A DNA stretch of 64,000 bases, from NCBI RefSeq assembly GCF_050753385.1, contig NZ_JBLZFZ010000018.1:1-64000 (forward strand). The letters run 5' to 3'. Of the stretch, positions 44,660 to 53,779 are shown piece by piece; position 1 is the first letter of the stretch; each line of letters starts with the position of its first letter. Made by a program: the position numbers and the translations under genes. Under the pieces are notes generated by a model that worked only from the letters and a program-made list of their open reading frames with translations, was not told the origin of the DNA and did not search any database. This stretch comes from Pantanalinema rosaneae (GTDB lineage: Bacteria > Cyanobacteriota > Cyanobacteriia > Leptolyngbyales > Leptolyngbyaceae).

Positions 44660-44986
44660 ATGATTGTCACTACCACCGACTCGCTAGAAGGCAAAACCAT
44701 CGTGGCTTACTACGGGGTGGTGAGTGGTGAGGCGATTTTAGGAGCCAATATTTTTCGCGATTTCTTCGCCAGTATTCGAGATATTGTGGGTGGACGATCG
44801 GGGATGTATGAAAAATCGTTGCGCGAGGCGAAGGAGATTGCCATGCGCGAAATGATTGAAGCCGCGCGATCGCTGGGAGCTAATGCGGTGATCGGGATTG
44901 ATATTGACTATGAAAACATCACCATCGGCGACGGTGGCAGCATGTTAATGGTGGCGACCAGTGGTACAGCCGTGAAGTATCAGTAG
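44660..44986 (+). CDS. YbjQ/UPF0145-family protein
   Basis: A 108-aa protein of the YbjQ (DUF74) family: MIVTTTDSLEGKTIVAYYGV at the start, VSGEAILGANIFRDFFASIR, the YEKSLREAKEIAMREMIEAA helix, and LGANAVIGIDIDYENI. These proteins form symmetric pentameric rings; a metal-binding or membrane-trafficking role is suggested for relatives, with no fixed function. Full length. Confidence 0.92.
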   Translation: MIVTTTDSLEGKTIVAYYGVVSGEAILGANIFRDFFASIRDIVGGRSGMYEKSLREAKEIAMREMIEAARSLGANAVIGIDIDYENITIGDGGSMLMVATSGTAVKYQ

Positions 44987-45011
44987 GCTCTGAGCAAGCA
45001 GAACGATGGAA

Positions 45012-47450
45012 TTATAGGTCATGCCGCGATCGCTGTCTGGCTAATTCCAACAGTAACCGCCGTTCGGCTCGGACGATCGCTTGATACGTCGGTTCTACCG
45101 CATCGGGTTCTACGGAAATGGCGGTAATCCCCCAACGCACCAAATCATCGATGATCTCCGGATATTGCACCGGAGCCTGACCACAAATAGAGCAGGAAAT
45201 ATGAAGCTGGCGAGCTTGTTGAACGAGATGTGCGATCGCCCGTTGCACTGCCGGATGACGAGCCGTATAAAGATCCGTTGGTTGAGTGCTATCGCGATCG
45301 ATGCCTAACAATAACTGAGTCAGATCATTGGAACCGATCGCAATCCCCTGGACTCCTGCCCGTACATAATCCGGTAATAAGAATAAGATCGAGGGCACTT
45401 CTGCCATGATCCAAAGTTGAAATTGGGGAATTTGCGTCAGTCCCGCTTGTTCTGCCCGGTGCCGACAAAAGGTAAACTCTTCTACCAGTCGTACAAAGGG
45501 CAGCATTAACTGAATATTGGGATAACCGGACTGCTGGACTTGCCTTAAGGCAACCAATTCCAGATCAAATAAGCTGGGATCGGTCATGTACTGGAGGGTG
45601 CCTCGGAGCCCTACGATCGAGTTGCTTTCCGGGGGGGATGCTTCGGGCAAGGCAGTGTGAGTAAATTCATGGCGACGTAAATCTAGCGATCGATACACCA
45701 CCGGACGGGGCATGAAGGCGGCAGCAAATTGGCAAATTGCCGTTGCCATGCGATCGACGAATTCCGCTGCTCGTCCCTGTTGCAACCACCATTGAGGATG
45801 CTGTCCTTCTAGCAACTGACCTGCCAGTAATTCCGATCGCAGCAGGCCCACGCCATCCACTGGCAATGCCGAGATGGACTGCAACGCGTCTAACTGACTC
45901 AAATTCACCATCAGTCGGGTGGCGATCGCAGGGCGAACACGGCTTGTCTCTGCTAAAGGGCTGAGGCGGTGGGGCGCGATCGGCATTAGTTCCGCCACGA
46001 TCGGGGGATCGGTTTCCGCTAACCGATACACGGTTCCAGTATTGCCATCAACGACAATCTGCTCCCCGGTGTGAATCCGTTGGGTGGCTCCGGTGGCAGA
46101 CACAACAGCGGGAATCTGGAGTTCTCTCGCCATAATGGCACTATGGCTAGTCATCCCCCCTTGTTCGGTGACGATCGCCGCCGCCTGCCTCAGTAGGGGA
46201 ATCCAGTTCAGTGGCATGGTGGGAGCAATTAATACGGTGCCAGCCGGAATGTGATTGACGGGTTGATTGAGATCGCGGATAACGGTGGCTGGGGCGATCG
46301 CCTGTCCCGGTGAGGCGGCGAGTCCGGTGACGAGCGCAGGAGCCGTGAGCGCTTCAGTTGGTTCGGTTGGGGGAACAATCTCAGAGACAATAGAGCGAAC
46401 TGTAAGGCTCTCCAGGGGGTTGAGGAAGATTGCCGTTTTGGTTCTCGCGATCGCGGCAGACTGGGGCGTAACCTGCGTCAGCCATAACGCTGGACAGATA
46501 TGGGGCGATCGCTGCAATGTCCACTCCAGTTCCAGACAGTCCCCGACTTCAGCGCTGACGGCTTGAGTTAACTGAATCACCTCCTGCAAATGGCTATCTT
46601 CCAGGGCATACCGTTGCTGTTGGTCGTTCTCCAGGAAAAAGGATTGCAATCCGGTCGGAGTTTCGTGAGGATCAGCGTTGGGACGGTAGGCGATCGTCTT
46701 TTGCCCCAACTGTTGCACTTGAATGCTGCCCGTCTCCGCCTGCACTTGATAAAAGTCTGGTACCACATCCCCCCAGGTGATTGCCATGCCTAGACCGGGG
46801 GTTGCCTGAATTTCGATCAGGTGATCGTGCGTTTGCACAATCCCAGCCGCGATCGCCGGGTGAATTGGTTGGACTAATACGGCTAAGTTCACCTGCTGCA
46901 AATGAATGCCAGATCGTTGCCAGTAAAACAAACTCTTTGCCCCAAACAGATCTGCCCAGACGTGTTTCAGTCCCTGTGCCAAACTGGCTTGATCCGATCG
47001 ACAGACCTGCATATTTACTAAGCCAGACGCTTTGAGTGGCAATATGGTCTGGAATTTGTCCTTGCCCAAGCGGCCATTGGTCTGCATTGCCATCGAGGGA
47101 CGCAAAATTAGCGTCGAACAACCTAAATCGGTTACGGCTGTGACTAACTCAGTTAATAAAGAGGGTGCGAGGGTGGCTGTATAAATTTGCTGGCGAATTT
47201 GGCGGGCAATGGTCTGGAGTTGTTGGGAATTTTCAATATCCAGCCGGAGGGAAGAATGGGATAAATCGGCAAATAACGGTTCTAACCACTCAATAGTTTC
47301 CAGAAAATCTCGTAATACCTGTGCTGAAATCACAAAGCCCGGTAGCACTGGAAATCCTTTCTGGAGCAAATAACCCAGGTTAAATGCTTTACCACCCACG
47401 ATCGAGTGATGTTCAGGCTGAAGTTGGAGAAGCCAATAAACGTTTGCCAC
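45012..47450 (-). CDS. PEP synthase-like protein with a degenerate ATP-binding half
   Basis: An 812-aa member of the PEP synthase/PPDK family. The start GGKAFNLGYLLQKGFPVLPG matches the ATP-grasp N-terminus, but the usual VRSSATAED motif reads LRPSMAMQTN. The swivelling phosphohistidine domain is intact (GGMTSHSAIMARELQIPAVV). The C-terminal TIM barrel has GVGLLRSELLAG, WIMAEVPSILFLLPDY, GSNDLTQLLLGIDRDS and SCSICGQAP. An ordinary PEP synthase makes PEP from pyruvate and ATP; here ATP use is questionable, so this may be a paralogue with another phosphoryl donor or a regulatory role. GTG start. Confidence 0.82.
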   Translation of the reverse strand: MANVYWLLQLQPEHHSIVGGKAFNLGYLLQKGFPVLPGFVISAQVLRDFLETIEWLEPLFADLSHSSLRLDIENSQQLQTIARQIRQQIYTATLAPSLLTELVTAVTDLGCSTLILRPSMAMQTNGRLGKDKFQTILPLKASGLVNMQVCRSDQASLAQGLKHVWADLFGAKSLFYWQRSGIHLQQVNLAVLVQPIHPAIAAGIVQTHDHLIEIQATPGLGMAITWGDVVPDFYQVQAETGSIQVQQLGQKTIAYRPNADPHETPTGLQSFFLENDQQQRYALEDSHLQEVIQLTQAVSAEVGDCLELEWTLQRSPHICPALWLTQVTPQSAAIARTKTAIFLNPLESLTVRSIVSEIVPPTEPTEALTAPALVTGLAASPGQAIAPATVIRDLNQPVNHIPAGTVLIAPTMPLNWIPLLRQAAAIVTEQGGMTSHSAIMARELQIPAVVSATGATQRIHTGEQIVVDGNTGTVYRLAETDPPIVAELMPIAPHRLSPLAETSRVRPAIATRLMVNLSQLDALQSISALPVDGVGLLRSELLAGQLLEGQHPQWWLQQGRAAEFVDRMATAICQFAAAFMPRPVVYRSLDLRRHEFTHTALPEASPPESNSIVGLRGTLQYMTDPSLFDLELVALRQVQQSGYPNIQLMLPFVRLVEEFTFCRHRAEQAGLTQIPQFQLWIMAEVPSILFLLPDYVRAGVQGIAIGSNDLTQLLLGIDRDSTQPTDLYTARHPAVQRAIAHLVQQARQLHISCSICGQAPVQYPEIIDDLVRWGITAISVEPDAVEPTYQAIVRAERRLLLELARQRSRHDL

Positions 47451-47635
47451 CAGTTACCGTGAGTCGAGTCAATCTTCAATATGAGTCAATCTTAGAAGTC
47501 TTGGGGAGCAGTCACAGACTTTTCTCACGATAAATCCATGATCGGTACTGACATTGAACGATCGCCAAGCGGTTCAAGTGGGCATTCTGAAGAAGCATTA
47601 GCGAATTCAACCCAAGTTAGGTATAGTCGCGATCG

Positions 47636-48364
47636 ATGAGCATGAAAGTATGGAGCCAGCACTGGCAACGGTGGCTAGGAGTTTTTTTGGAAACGACCTG
47701 CCCCCTATGTCAGCGATCAACGGCTCAAACCGTTTGTCCGGCTTGCCAACGCCAGCTTGAACACTGTCAACTACCCGCCTCAGAGCAGATCACTCACCTG
47801 GAGCCATGGTCTTTAAGGATCTTGGCTTGGGGAAGCTATCAGGGGAGCTTGAAACGGGCGATCGCGGCTTTGAAATATGACAATCATCCCGAACTGGCAG
47901 GTTTACTCGGGCAGTGGTTAGCCCAAGCCTGGTTAACGCATACCTCTCCAGCTAAACCGCACCTTACCGTGGTGCCCATTCCGCTCCATGCCGACAAACA
48001 ACGGAGCCGTGGCTTCAATCAAGCAGAACTTTTAGCCGAACATTTTTGTGACCTGACGGGCTTACCGCTCAACCGTTGTGGATTGGTGCGCTCGCGCTCT
48101 ACCGAAGCGCAGTTTCAACTCTCTGCTAGCGATCGTAGCCAAAATCTAACCGATGCCTTCAGTCTGGGTACTGCCTGGTTAAAGCACCCCCCTACGGGCG
48201 CAGTCTTATTACTGGATGACATCTATACGACGGGGGCAACGGCACGATCGGCAGCTCAAACCCTGCGGCGACACGGGATTCGAGTATCCGGCATTGCTGC
48301 CCTGGCAAAAGCGCGATCGCTCCATTCTGGGTCGGTCAAACCACTGGGTCGGTCAAACCTGTGA
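47636..48364 (+). CDS. ComF-family phosphoribosyltransferase-like protein
   Basis: A 242-aa ComF protein. N-terminal zinc-finger cysteines CPLCQRSTAQTVCPACQRQL precede a phosphoribosyltransferase-type domain with VVPIPLHADKQRSRGFNQAE and the PRPP loop VLLLDDIYTTGATARSAAQ. ComF homologues are needed for DNA uptake in competent bacteria, and cyanobacterial members are linked to natural transformation. Two ATGs (47636 and 47642) are possible. Stands alone, divergent from the PEP synthase-like gene. Confidence 0.92.
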   Translation: MSMKVWSQHWQRWLGVFLETTCPLCQRSTAQTVCPACQRQLEHCQLPASEQITHLEPWSLRILAWGSYQGSLKRAIAALKYDNHPELAGLLGQWLAQAWLTHTSPAKPHLTVVPIPLHADKQRSRGFNQAELLAEHFCDLTGLPLNRCGLVRSRSTEAQFQLSASDRSQNLTDAFSLGTAWLKHPPTGAVLLLDDIYTTGATARSAAQTLRRHGIRVSGIAALAKARSLHSGSVKPLGRSNL

Positions 48365-48617
48365 TGATTGATACTTTGGCATACGGAATCAGCAGTTTTG
48401 GCAGGCATGGCTTTTCTATAGTTTTCTAACATTCAGCCCAGATATCGGGTTTTTCGGCATTCTATTGCTAAATTGAATCATTCCTTGCCATTTCTCTAAC
48501 CACTAGATACAGGGATCAGCCGCATCTACTTGCTCTAGCCGTACAGAAATCTGCTCCCAACGGCTCCGAATCCTCTATACTTCAGTCGTGCGTTTGATAT
48601 TTTTCAGTGAGCAGCCT

Positions 48618-49769
48618 ATGTCTCAGGATGCCAGCACCAATCCAGGTCTTCTTCACCCTTCGGATCGCCCACCTACTGAAGCTGAACAGCAAAGGCTTCG
48701 ATCCGAGGCGGATTTTGGTTCAGAGCCTTTAGGCTTTGCCGTTGAATCCTATGCGGATGACTTGATGGATGATCTGTTCGAGGAAGTTGAGCGGTTTTTG
48801 AACGGGGGAAATCCGTCGTTACCCAATCCGGCTCTAGACCCTGATCCAATCCAAGACCGTCATCCACCCCTAGAAGAACCTGCGATCGCGCCACCACTAC
48901 CCTCCCCGCCAGTAGCAAGCCCGTCGTCGCAACTGGTGCTCCCGTCAATGATTCAACCACTCCCAGAGGGGGAGCCAGAACTGCGGGAGTCGGTGGTTGA
49001 GTCATCCCCGGAACCAGCATCGGCTCCAGTGGCAAGTCCTCGTCCTATGGGTCGTTCCTACGATCGCCTCTTGTTGGGATTGGGTTGTATTTCCATTCTG
49101 GTAACCTTGGCAATCTGGTTAATTAGCCAACGAACACAACAACAGGCAACGGTAGTCACAACGGCAGTGCCGCAACCGTCTCCAGTCAATCCAACCACGG
49201 TCAACGATCGGGAGTTTGCCGAATATATGCAGCGATCGCTCCAGACGATCGACCAGCGTTCAACGGCTCCTGGCAGCACGATCTTGTCACCTACGGCACT
49301 GCAACCCGGTACTACCCTACCCCCGGTGTCTGTGCCAGGGACTCCAGCCATTTCACCGCATACCACTGCCACCCTGACAGGGCGCATTCCCACGGGTTTA
49401 GAGCGGGTGTATGTGCCGGTCTATCAACTCCCACCGAATTTGTTGCAACCCGGTAGCTCGATCGCCCCGTTGCCAGGTGGTAGTTCCGCGATCCGATTGC
49501 CATCTTCACCCACGGCTCCAGCCAACAAGCCGTCCACTGCTCCCACCCCATCAACTGTAACTGCCGCCGTTCCCCGCACGTTAGTTGGCGTAATGGACTT
49601 GGGCAATGATTCTGCGGCTCTGGTGGAAATTAATGGAGTGACTCAGCGCTATCGGGTTGGCGAGAGTATCAGTTCGAGTGGATGGACGCTCGTAGAAATC
49701 TCGAAAAATCAAGCCATTATTCGCCGCAATGGCGAAGTGCGATCGGTGTTTATCGGTCAGAGCTTTTAG
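48618..49769 (+). CDS. single-pass membrane protein with PilP/GspC-like C-terminus
   Basis: About 383 aa. An acidic cytoplasmic region (about 1-55) and a Pro-rich linker lead to a membrane helix (LLLGLGCISILVTLAIWLI, about 150-170), then a long Thr/Pro/Ser-rich periplasmic stalk, then a C-terminal beta domain: LVGVMDLGNDSAALVEINGV, RYRVGESISSSGWTLVEIS, QAIIRRNGEVRSVFIGQSF. That domain is like the pilus/type II secretion PilP-GspC fold that links inner and outer membrane parts. Function not known. The ATG at 48618 is preferred to an upstream GTG (48588). Confidence 0.65.
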   Translation: MSQDASTNPGLLHPSDRPPTEAEQQRLRSEADFGSEPLGFAVESYADDLMDDLFEEVERFLNGGNPSLPNPALDPDPIQDRHPPLEEPAIAPPLPSPPVASPSSQLVLPSMIQPLPEGEPELRESVVESSPEPASAPVASPRPMGRSYDRLLLGLGCISILVTLAIWLISQRTQQQATVVTTAVPQPSPVNPTTVNDREFAEYMQRSLQTIDQRSTAPGSTILSPTALQPGTTLPPVSVPGTPAISPHTTATLTGRIPTGLERVYVPVYQLPPNLLQPGSSIAPLPGGSSAIRLPSSPTAPANKPSTAPTPSTVTAAVPRTLVGVMDLGNDSAALVEINGVTQRYRVGESISSSGWTLVEISKNQAIIRRNGEVRSVFIGQSF

Positions 49770-49850
49770 AAGTTGCTAGGGTTGAGTTATCACTAATCTA
49801 GTGAACTATCTTAATTCGCTAGCCCTAACACTGATATTGGGAGTTCTGCT

Positions 49851-50429
49851 ATGGGTTTATTCGACGATTTCAGTCGGTTTCTCGAAACACGCCTGGAAGA
49901 GTTTCTCCGCAACAATCCGCATCTAGAATTATTGGTTTTAGAGGAGAAATTGCGGGAACAGGAAGAGGAAACCCTGCGACTAATGACGGATCTGCGAATG
50001 CAGGAAAAGCGGTTACAGGATGAAATTTTGGCGCTGGCTCGCGAAATTCAACTCTGGCATATTCGGATTGAGAAGGCGCAATCGGCGGGACGATTAGATC
50101 TGGCGGAACCGGCTCAGCAGCATGAGGCAACGTTATTGCGTCAGGGCAATCAACTATGGGGACAAATGGAGGTATTGAAGGAGCGGATCAAACAAACCCA
50201 TGGGCTGCAACAACAAATTGAACAACGCCGCAAGGAAGTACAGGTAAAAGTTGCCGAATCTCAAGCCGCTCGGGCGACTGCAAAAACGGGTAGCCAGTGG
50301 GATAATACTACCTGGACCGCCAGTACCGCCGATCGCAGCTTTCGTAACATTGACTCATTAGAACAACAGTTCAGACGATGGGAGGCGGAAGAGGAGCTAG
50401 AACAACTCAAGCGGGATATGGGGCGTTAA
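49851..50429 (+). CDS. TIGR04376-like coiled-coil protein
   Basis: A 192-aa, mostly helical protein opening MGLFDDFSRFLETRLEEFLR, then a long coiled coil (EEKLREQEEETLRLMTDLRM; VLKERIKQTHGLQQQIEQRR) and a Trp-containing C-terminus (LEQQFRRWEAEEELEQL). I recognise it as the cyanobacterial family TIGR04376, of unknown function. Coiled coil from near the N-terminus suggests self-assembly, in the manner of PspA-like proteins, but this is only a resemblance. It follows the PilP-like gene by 81 bases. Confidence 0.75.
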   Translation: MGLFDDFSRFLETRLEEFLRNNPHLELLVLEEKLREQEEETLRLMTDLRMQEKRLQDEILALAREIQLWHIRIEKAQSAGRLDLAEPAQQHEATLLRQGNQLWGQMEVLKERIKQTHGLQQQIEQRRKEVQVKVAESQAARATAKTGSQWDNTTWTASTADRSFRNIDSLEQQFRRWEAEEELEQLKRDMGR

Positions 50430-50812
50430 TGGACTTCCTGTTTGCTGAGCTGATCGCGCCAATGCCTTTGGTACGCCGCTACCCAGGGAAAATTTTTCCG
50501 ATGGGGGTTGGACTCAATTACCCTAAAGATTGGGTTAGAGTACAGGTATGTGATTTAGGGTGGAGCACGTCAAGTGCCATTTTTCTTCCCGGTGTTCTGC
50601 CGTCAGTATCAGGCAGTTCAATTAATCATTAAATGTATAATCAATTGTTTTTATAGTCAGCGACTTCAGGAACGCTTATTTTCTACGGGTGTAGAATAGC
50701 TATGATTTATCCGTTGGGCAGGAATGGAAAATATAGATAACGCAATGATTCAAGTAGGAATTCAAGTCATAGAATATCGAGATTTCTGAATTGGCTTGAT
50801 TCCGTTGCATTC
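50430..50812. other. intergenic region, no gene recognised
   Basis: Between the TIGR04376-like gene and the response regulator. Open frames reading into it are extensions in other phases of the preceding gene. AT-rich near 50630-50780, likely holding the response regulator promoter. No hairpin or repeat of note. Confidence 0.5.
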
Positions 50813-50839
50813 ATGAACAGTACGGATGGCTTGCTTCTC

Positions 50840-51508
50840 ATGCCTTTGACGATCCTGGTAGCGGATGACGACTTAGGAACGCGTTTATCAATCGGGGATT
50901 ACCTGGAAGCCGCAGGGTATTTAGTGGTATCGGCTGAAAATGGTCGAGATGCTTTGAACCTGGTGGAAAAGTATCACCCGCATCTGATTGTTACAGATAT
51001 CACAATGCCCCAAATGGATGGCTATGAGTTTGTTCGTCAGGTGCGGCAAAGTCCAGCGTTGCGCTTGCTTCCCGTTGTATTTCTCACGGCTCGTACCGAC
51101 ATGCACGATCGCATTCGGGGCTACCAGTTAGGGTGTGATGTTTATCTGCCAAAGCCCTTTGAGTTGCAAGAACTAGGAGCCGTCGTCCGCAATCTATTGG
51201 AACGGCTCCAGATGATTGAGATGGAATGGCGTTCCCGTTCCTTAGAAGTTACGGCTCAACCCGTCGCCTCTGCTGCCAGCGTCAAACCGGCTAGCTCTCA
51301 CCTGCCCTCGATGCCCAGCCTGACTCAACGGGAGAATGAGGTATTACGGTTATTAGCCGATGGCTTACCCAATACCCAGATTGGCGATCGTCTGCATCTC
51401 AGCCCGCGCACGATCGAGAAATATGTCAGTAATCTCCTGCGCAAAACAGATACCAATAACCGGGCAGAACTCGTCCGGTTCGCGATGGATCACCATTTAG
51501 TGGACTGA
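50840..51508 (+). CDS. NarL/LuxR-family response regulator
   Basis: About 222 aa. The receiver domain carries the acidic pocket (ILVADDDLGTRLS), the phospho-acceptor Asp (HLIVTDITMPQMDGYEF), the Thr (VVFLTARTDMHD) and the Lys (DVYLPKPFELQEL). A linker leads to the LuxR-type HTH (LTQRENEVLRLLADGLPNTQ, LHLSPRTIEKYVSNLL). All phosphorylation residues are intact. No kinase gene is adjacent; the soluble kinases at 21416 and 24185 are candidate partners only by exclusion. The start at 50840 (MPLTILVADDD) is the conservative choice; 50813 adds nine residues. Confidence 0.92.
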   Translation: MPLTILVADDDLGTRLSIGDYLEAAGYLVVSAENGRDALNLVEKYHPHLIVTDITMPQMDGYEFVRQVRQSPALRLLPVVFLTARTDMHDRIRGYQLGCDVYLPKPFELQELGAVVRNLLERLQMIEMEWRSRSLEVTAQPVASAASVKPASSHLPSMPSLTQRENEVLRLLADGLPNTQIGDRLHLSPRTIEKYVSNLLRKTDTNNRAELVRFAMDHHLVD

Positions 51509-51516
51509 AGCCGGAT

Positions 51517-52005
51517 TTAGGGTTGACGCAGGGCTAACTGGGGCTTAATTTCCTCTAGCAGTCCGGTGCAGGCATCCATTAATAGATCAATGACTTGATT
51601 GAATCCCTCTGCCCCGCCGTAATAGGGATCGGGGACTTCCCGGAGGGAATGATGGGTACAAAAATCACACATTAACCGGACGCGATCGCGATACTTGCCA
51701 CTGGGGTCTAGGGCGCAAATGTCGGCATAGTTATCTCGATCCATCGCCAGAATGAGATCAAATGCGGCAAAATCATCGGCATGAAATTGGCGAGCCCGAC
51801 TGGAGAGGGGAATGCCGCGTTGGTGGGCGGCGGCGGTCATACGCCGATCGGGAGAACTGCCAATGTGATAACTGGAAGTACCGGCGGAGTCACAGGTAAT
51901 TTGTTCACTCAACCCCGCCTGGGCAATCAAATGATTCATGATGCCCTCTGCCGCCGGAGAACGACAAATATTTCCCAGACAAACAAACAGTAATTTGTAG
52001 GACAT
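51517..52005 (-). CDS. low-molecular-weight protein tyrosine phosphatase
   Basis: A 162-aa LMW-PTP. The catalytic P-loop CLGNICRSPAAEG (C-x5-R) is near the N-terminus and the general-acid Asp is in EVPDPYYGGAEGFNQVIDLL near the C-terminus. SRARQFHADDFAAFDLILAM matches the family. It dephosphorylates protein tyrosines, often controlling exopolysaccharide enzymes. Cyanobacterial homologues (for example in Synechocystis) act on photosynthetic proteins. No kinase is adjacent. The 3' end nearly meets that of the response regulator. Confidence 0.95.
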   Translation of the reverse strand: MSYKLLFVCLGNICRSPAAEGIMNHLIAQAGLSEQITCDSAGTSSYHIGSSPDRRMTAAAHQRGIPLSSRARQFHADDFAAFDLILAMDRDNYADICALDPSGKYRDRVRLMCDFCTHHSLREVPDPYYGGAEGFNQVIDLLMDACTGLLEEIKPQLALRQP

Positions 52006-52216
52006 CGGTAATCTCTAGTTTGGGTGGTGTAACAACAACGACATCTGCAAAACAAAGAACTGAGAATCGGCGATCGACGATCGGATACTCAGCCCTTTGT
52101 GCTGCTGACGGAATTACTTCGACCAGCTAAAGAAGCGATCGGGAATATTTGCCTTCAAACAATCCTGGGCAACTGGCAAACCAACCTGCCAGAATTAGCC
52201 TTTAGAGAGCCAATGA

Positions 52217-52561
52217 CTATAGCCCTGGGAGATTCAGCCCACCGGTCAGTTCTTCCATTTTTTCCCGCATGGTATCTGTAGATTTGCGGTAGGCATTCTG
52301 CATGGCTGTCAACACCAGGTCAGAGACCGTTTCTGGACTTTCCTTCAGGGCATCTGGTGAAATGCTGACATGACGTGGTTCCTGGTTGCCACTGAGGACA
52401 ACCTTCACCAGCCCACCACCAGCTTCACCCTCGATTTCCATTTGCTCTAGTTCTTCCTGAAGGCGCTTAGCCCCTTCTTGAACCTGTTGAGCTTTTTTAA
52501 AGGCTTCTGTCAGCTCTTTCATTTTGCCGAGACCGAAGCCAAATCCCTGTCCTTGTGCCAT
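52217..52561 (-). CDS. YbaB/EbfC-family nucleoid-associated protein
   Basis: A 114-aa protein (start at 52561, MAQGQGFGFGLGKMKELTEA) of the EbfC family: KMKELTEAFKKAQQVQEGAK, the beta strand GLVKVVLSGNQEPRHVSISP, and a C-terminal helix (ALKESPETVSDLVLTAMQNA). Members dimerise, bind DNA with little specificity and shape the nucleoid. The family usually lies beside recR or dnaX; here it follows murB on the same strand. Confidence 0.92.
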   Translation of the reverse strand: MAQGQGFGFGLGKMKELTEAFKKAQQVQEGAKRLQEELEQMEIEGEAGGGLVKVVLSGNQEPRHVSISPDALKESPETVSDLVLTAMQNAYRKSTDTMREKMEELTGGLNLPGL

Positions 52562-52669
52562 ACGTATTTTATGAATGAGGTACGAGTTGAGTGTACACAA
52601 CCAATGGTTTCATTATGACACTGCCGATCGAAGCAGGGTCATTTTTTGTCAAATTTGCTGGAGCGCTAC

Positions 52670-53686
52670 TTAAGCCGCCTGGAACTCACCCAGAATCTTC
52701 ACTTCAGGCTCTAGCCTCAGTGCCCAATGCTTTTCCACCTGTTGCTGCACATGCCGGATCAGTTGGAAAATATCGGTTGCCGTAGCTCCCCCACAATTGA
52801 GAATAAAGTTGGCATGACGTTGCGCAATCTGTGCCCCGCCAATCTGATGCCCTTTTAGCCCCGTTTGTTCAATTAACCAGCCCGCTTTATAGGCATCCGG
52901 GTTACGAAACACACTGCCACAACTGGGTAAGTGATAGGGTTGGCTTGCCCGTCGTTGATTCAGATGTTGGCTGGTGTCCGCCGTCACGATGGCGGGGTCG
53001 GCTCCTGGGTGCAATTGGAAGGTGGCTTGGGTGACTAACCAATCTTTGCCTTGCAGCACCGAGGTACGGTATTGATAGTTGAGCTCGGCTGGAGTCAGGA
53101 GTTTGGTGGTGCCATTCGGCAGCAAAATCTGAGCATTGACCAGATAATCCGCCGTACAACTATTGTGGGCACCCGCATTCATCACCACGGCTCCTCCGAC
53201 AGTGCCCGGAATGCCGACCGACCATTCCAAGCCTTGCCAACCCCGATCGGCGGCTTGCCAAGCTAACCTGGGAATCGGTTCTCCTGCCCCGACTGTAACC
53301 TGCCCCAAGTCGGCGTTAAATTCCAAACGGCGGAGTCGTCGGGTGCTGATGACTAGCCCAGGCAGCCCGCGATCGCTGATCAGTAAATTTGAGCCAGCCC
53401 CGAGCAGGGTAATCGGCAAGCGTTGGCTATACGCCCATTCAAAACTGGCTTGCAACTCTTCGAGGTGTTGCGGGGCAACATACCACTCGGCCGGCCCGCC
53501 GACTCGAAAGGAGGTGAACGCCGCGAGAGAAACTTGCGCTTTGATCAGGCAGTCTGTACCGGGTAGGCGAATTTGCTGGACATTAGAAAGTGTTGTGCTG
53601 GCTGGTCTTGGAAGTTTAGCCACTTTCGGCTGCAAACTGGCTGCGTCAGAGGATGCCACTTTAGGAGGGTTGAATGAGAGAGTCAT
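52670..53686 (-). CDS. murB: UDP-N-acetylenolpyruvoylglucosamine reductase
   Basis: A 338-aa MurB (ATG at 53686). The flavin domain begins VSLAAFTSFRVGGPAEWYV and LLGAGSNLLISDRGLPGLV; the active site is GWQGLEWSVGIPGTVGGAVV with the substrate-binding PSCGSVFRNPD carrying the catalytic Ser. GCAQIAQRHANFI-like sequence (IGGAQIAQRHANFILNCGG) closes it. It reduces enolpyruvyl-UDP-GlcNAc to UDP-MurNAc using NADPH. It follows murC on the same strand, a usual murC-murB order. About 35 extra residues precede the first conserved strand. Confidence 0.96.
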   Translation of the reverse strand: MTLSFNPPKVASSDAASLQPKVAKLPRPASTTLSNVQQIRLPGTDCLIKAQVSLAAFTSFRVGGPAEWYVAPQHLEELQASFEWAYSQRLPITLLGAGSNLLISDRGLPGLVISTRRLRRLEFNADLGQVTVGAGEPIPRLAWQAADRGWQGLEWSVGIPGTVGGAVVMNAGAHNSCTADYLVNAQILLPNGTTKLLTPAELNYQYRTSVLQGKDWLVTQATFQLHPGADPAIVTADTSQHLNQRRASQPYHLPSCGSVFRNPDAYKAGWLIEQTGLKGHQIGGAQIAQRHANFILNCGGATATDIFQLIRHVQQQVEKHWALRLEPEVKILGEFQAA

Positions 53687-53779
53687 AGTGAAGTCGCTGC
53701 AATTATGCCCCAATATTCAGAAACCTGTTAATCGGTTCTGGTTCGTCAAGATTACTCAAATCAGTGTGCAGTTTTACCA

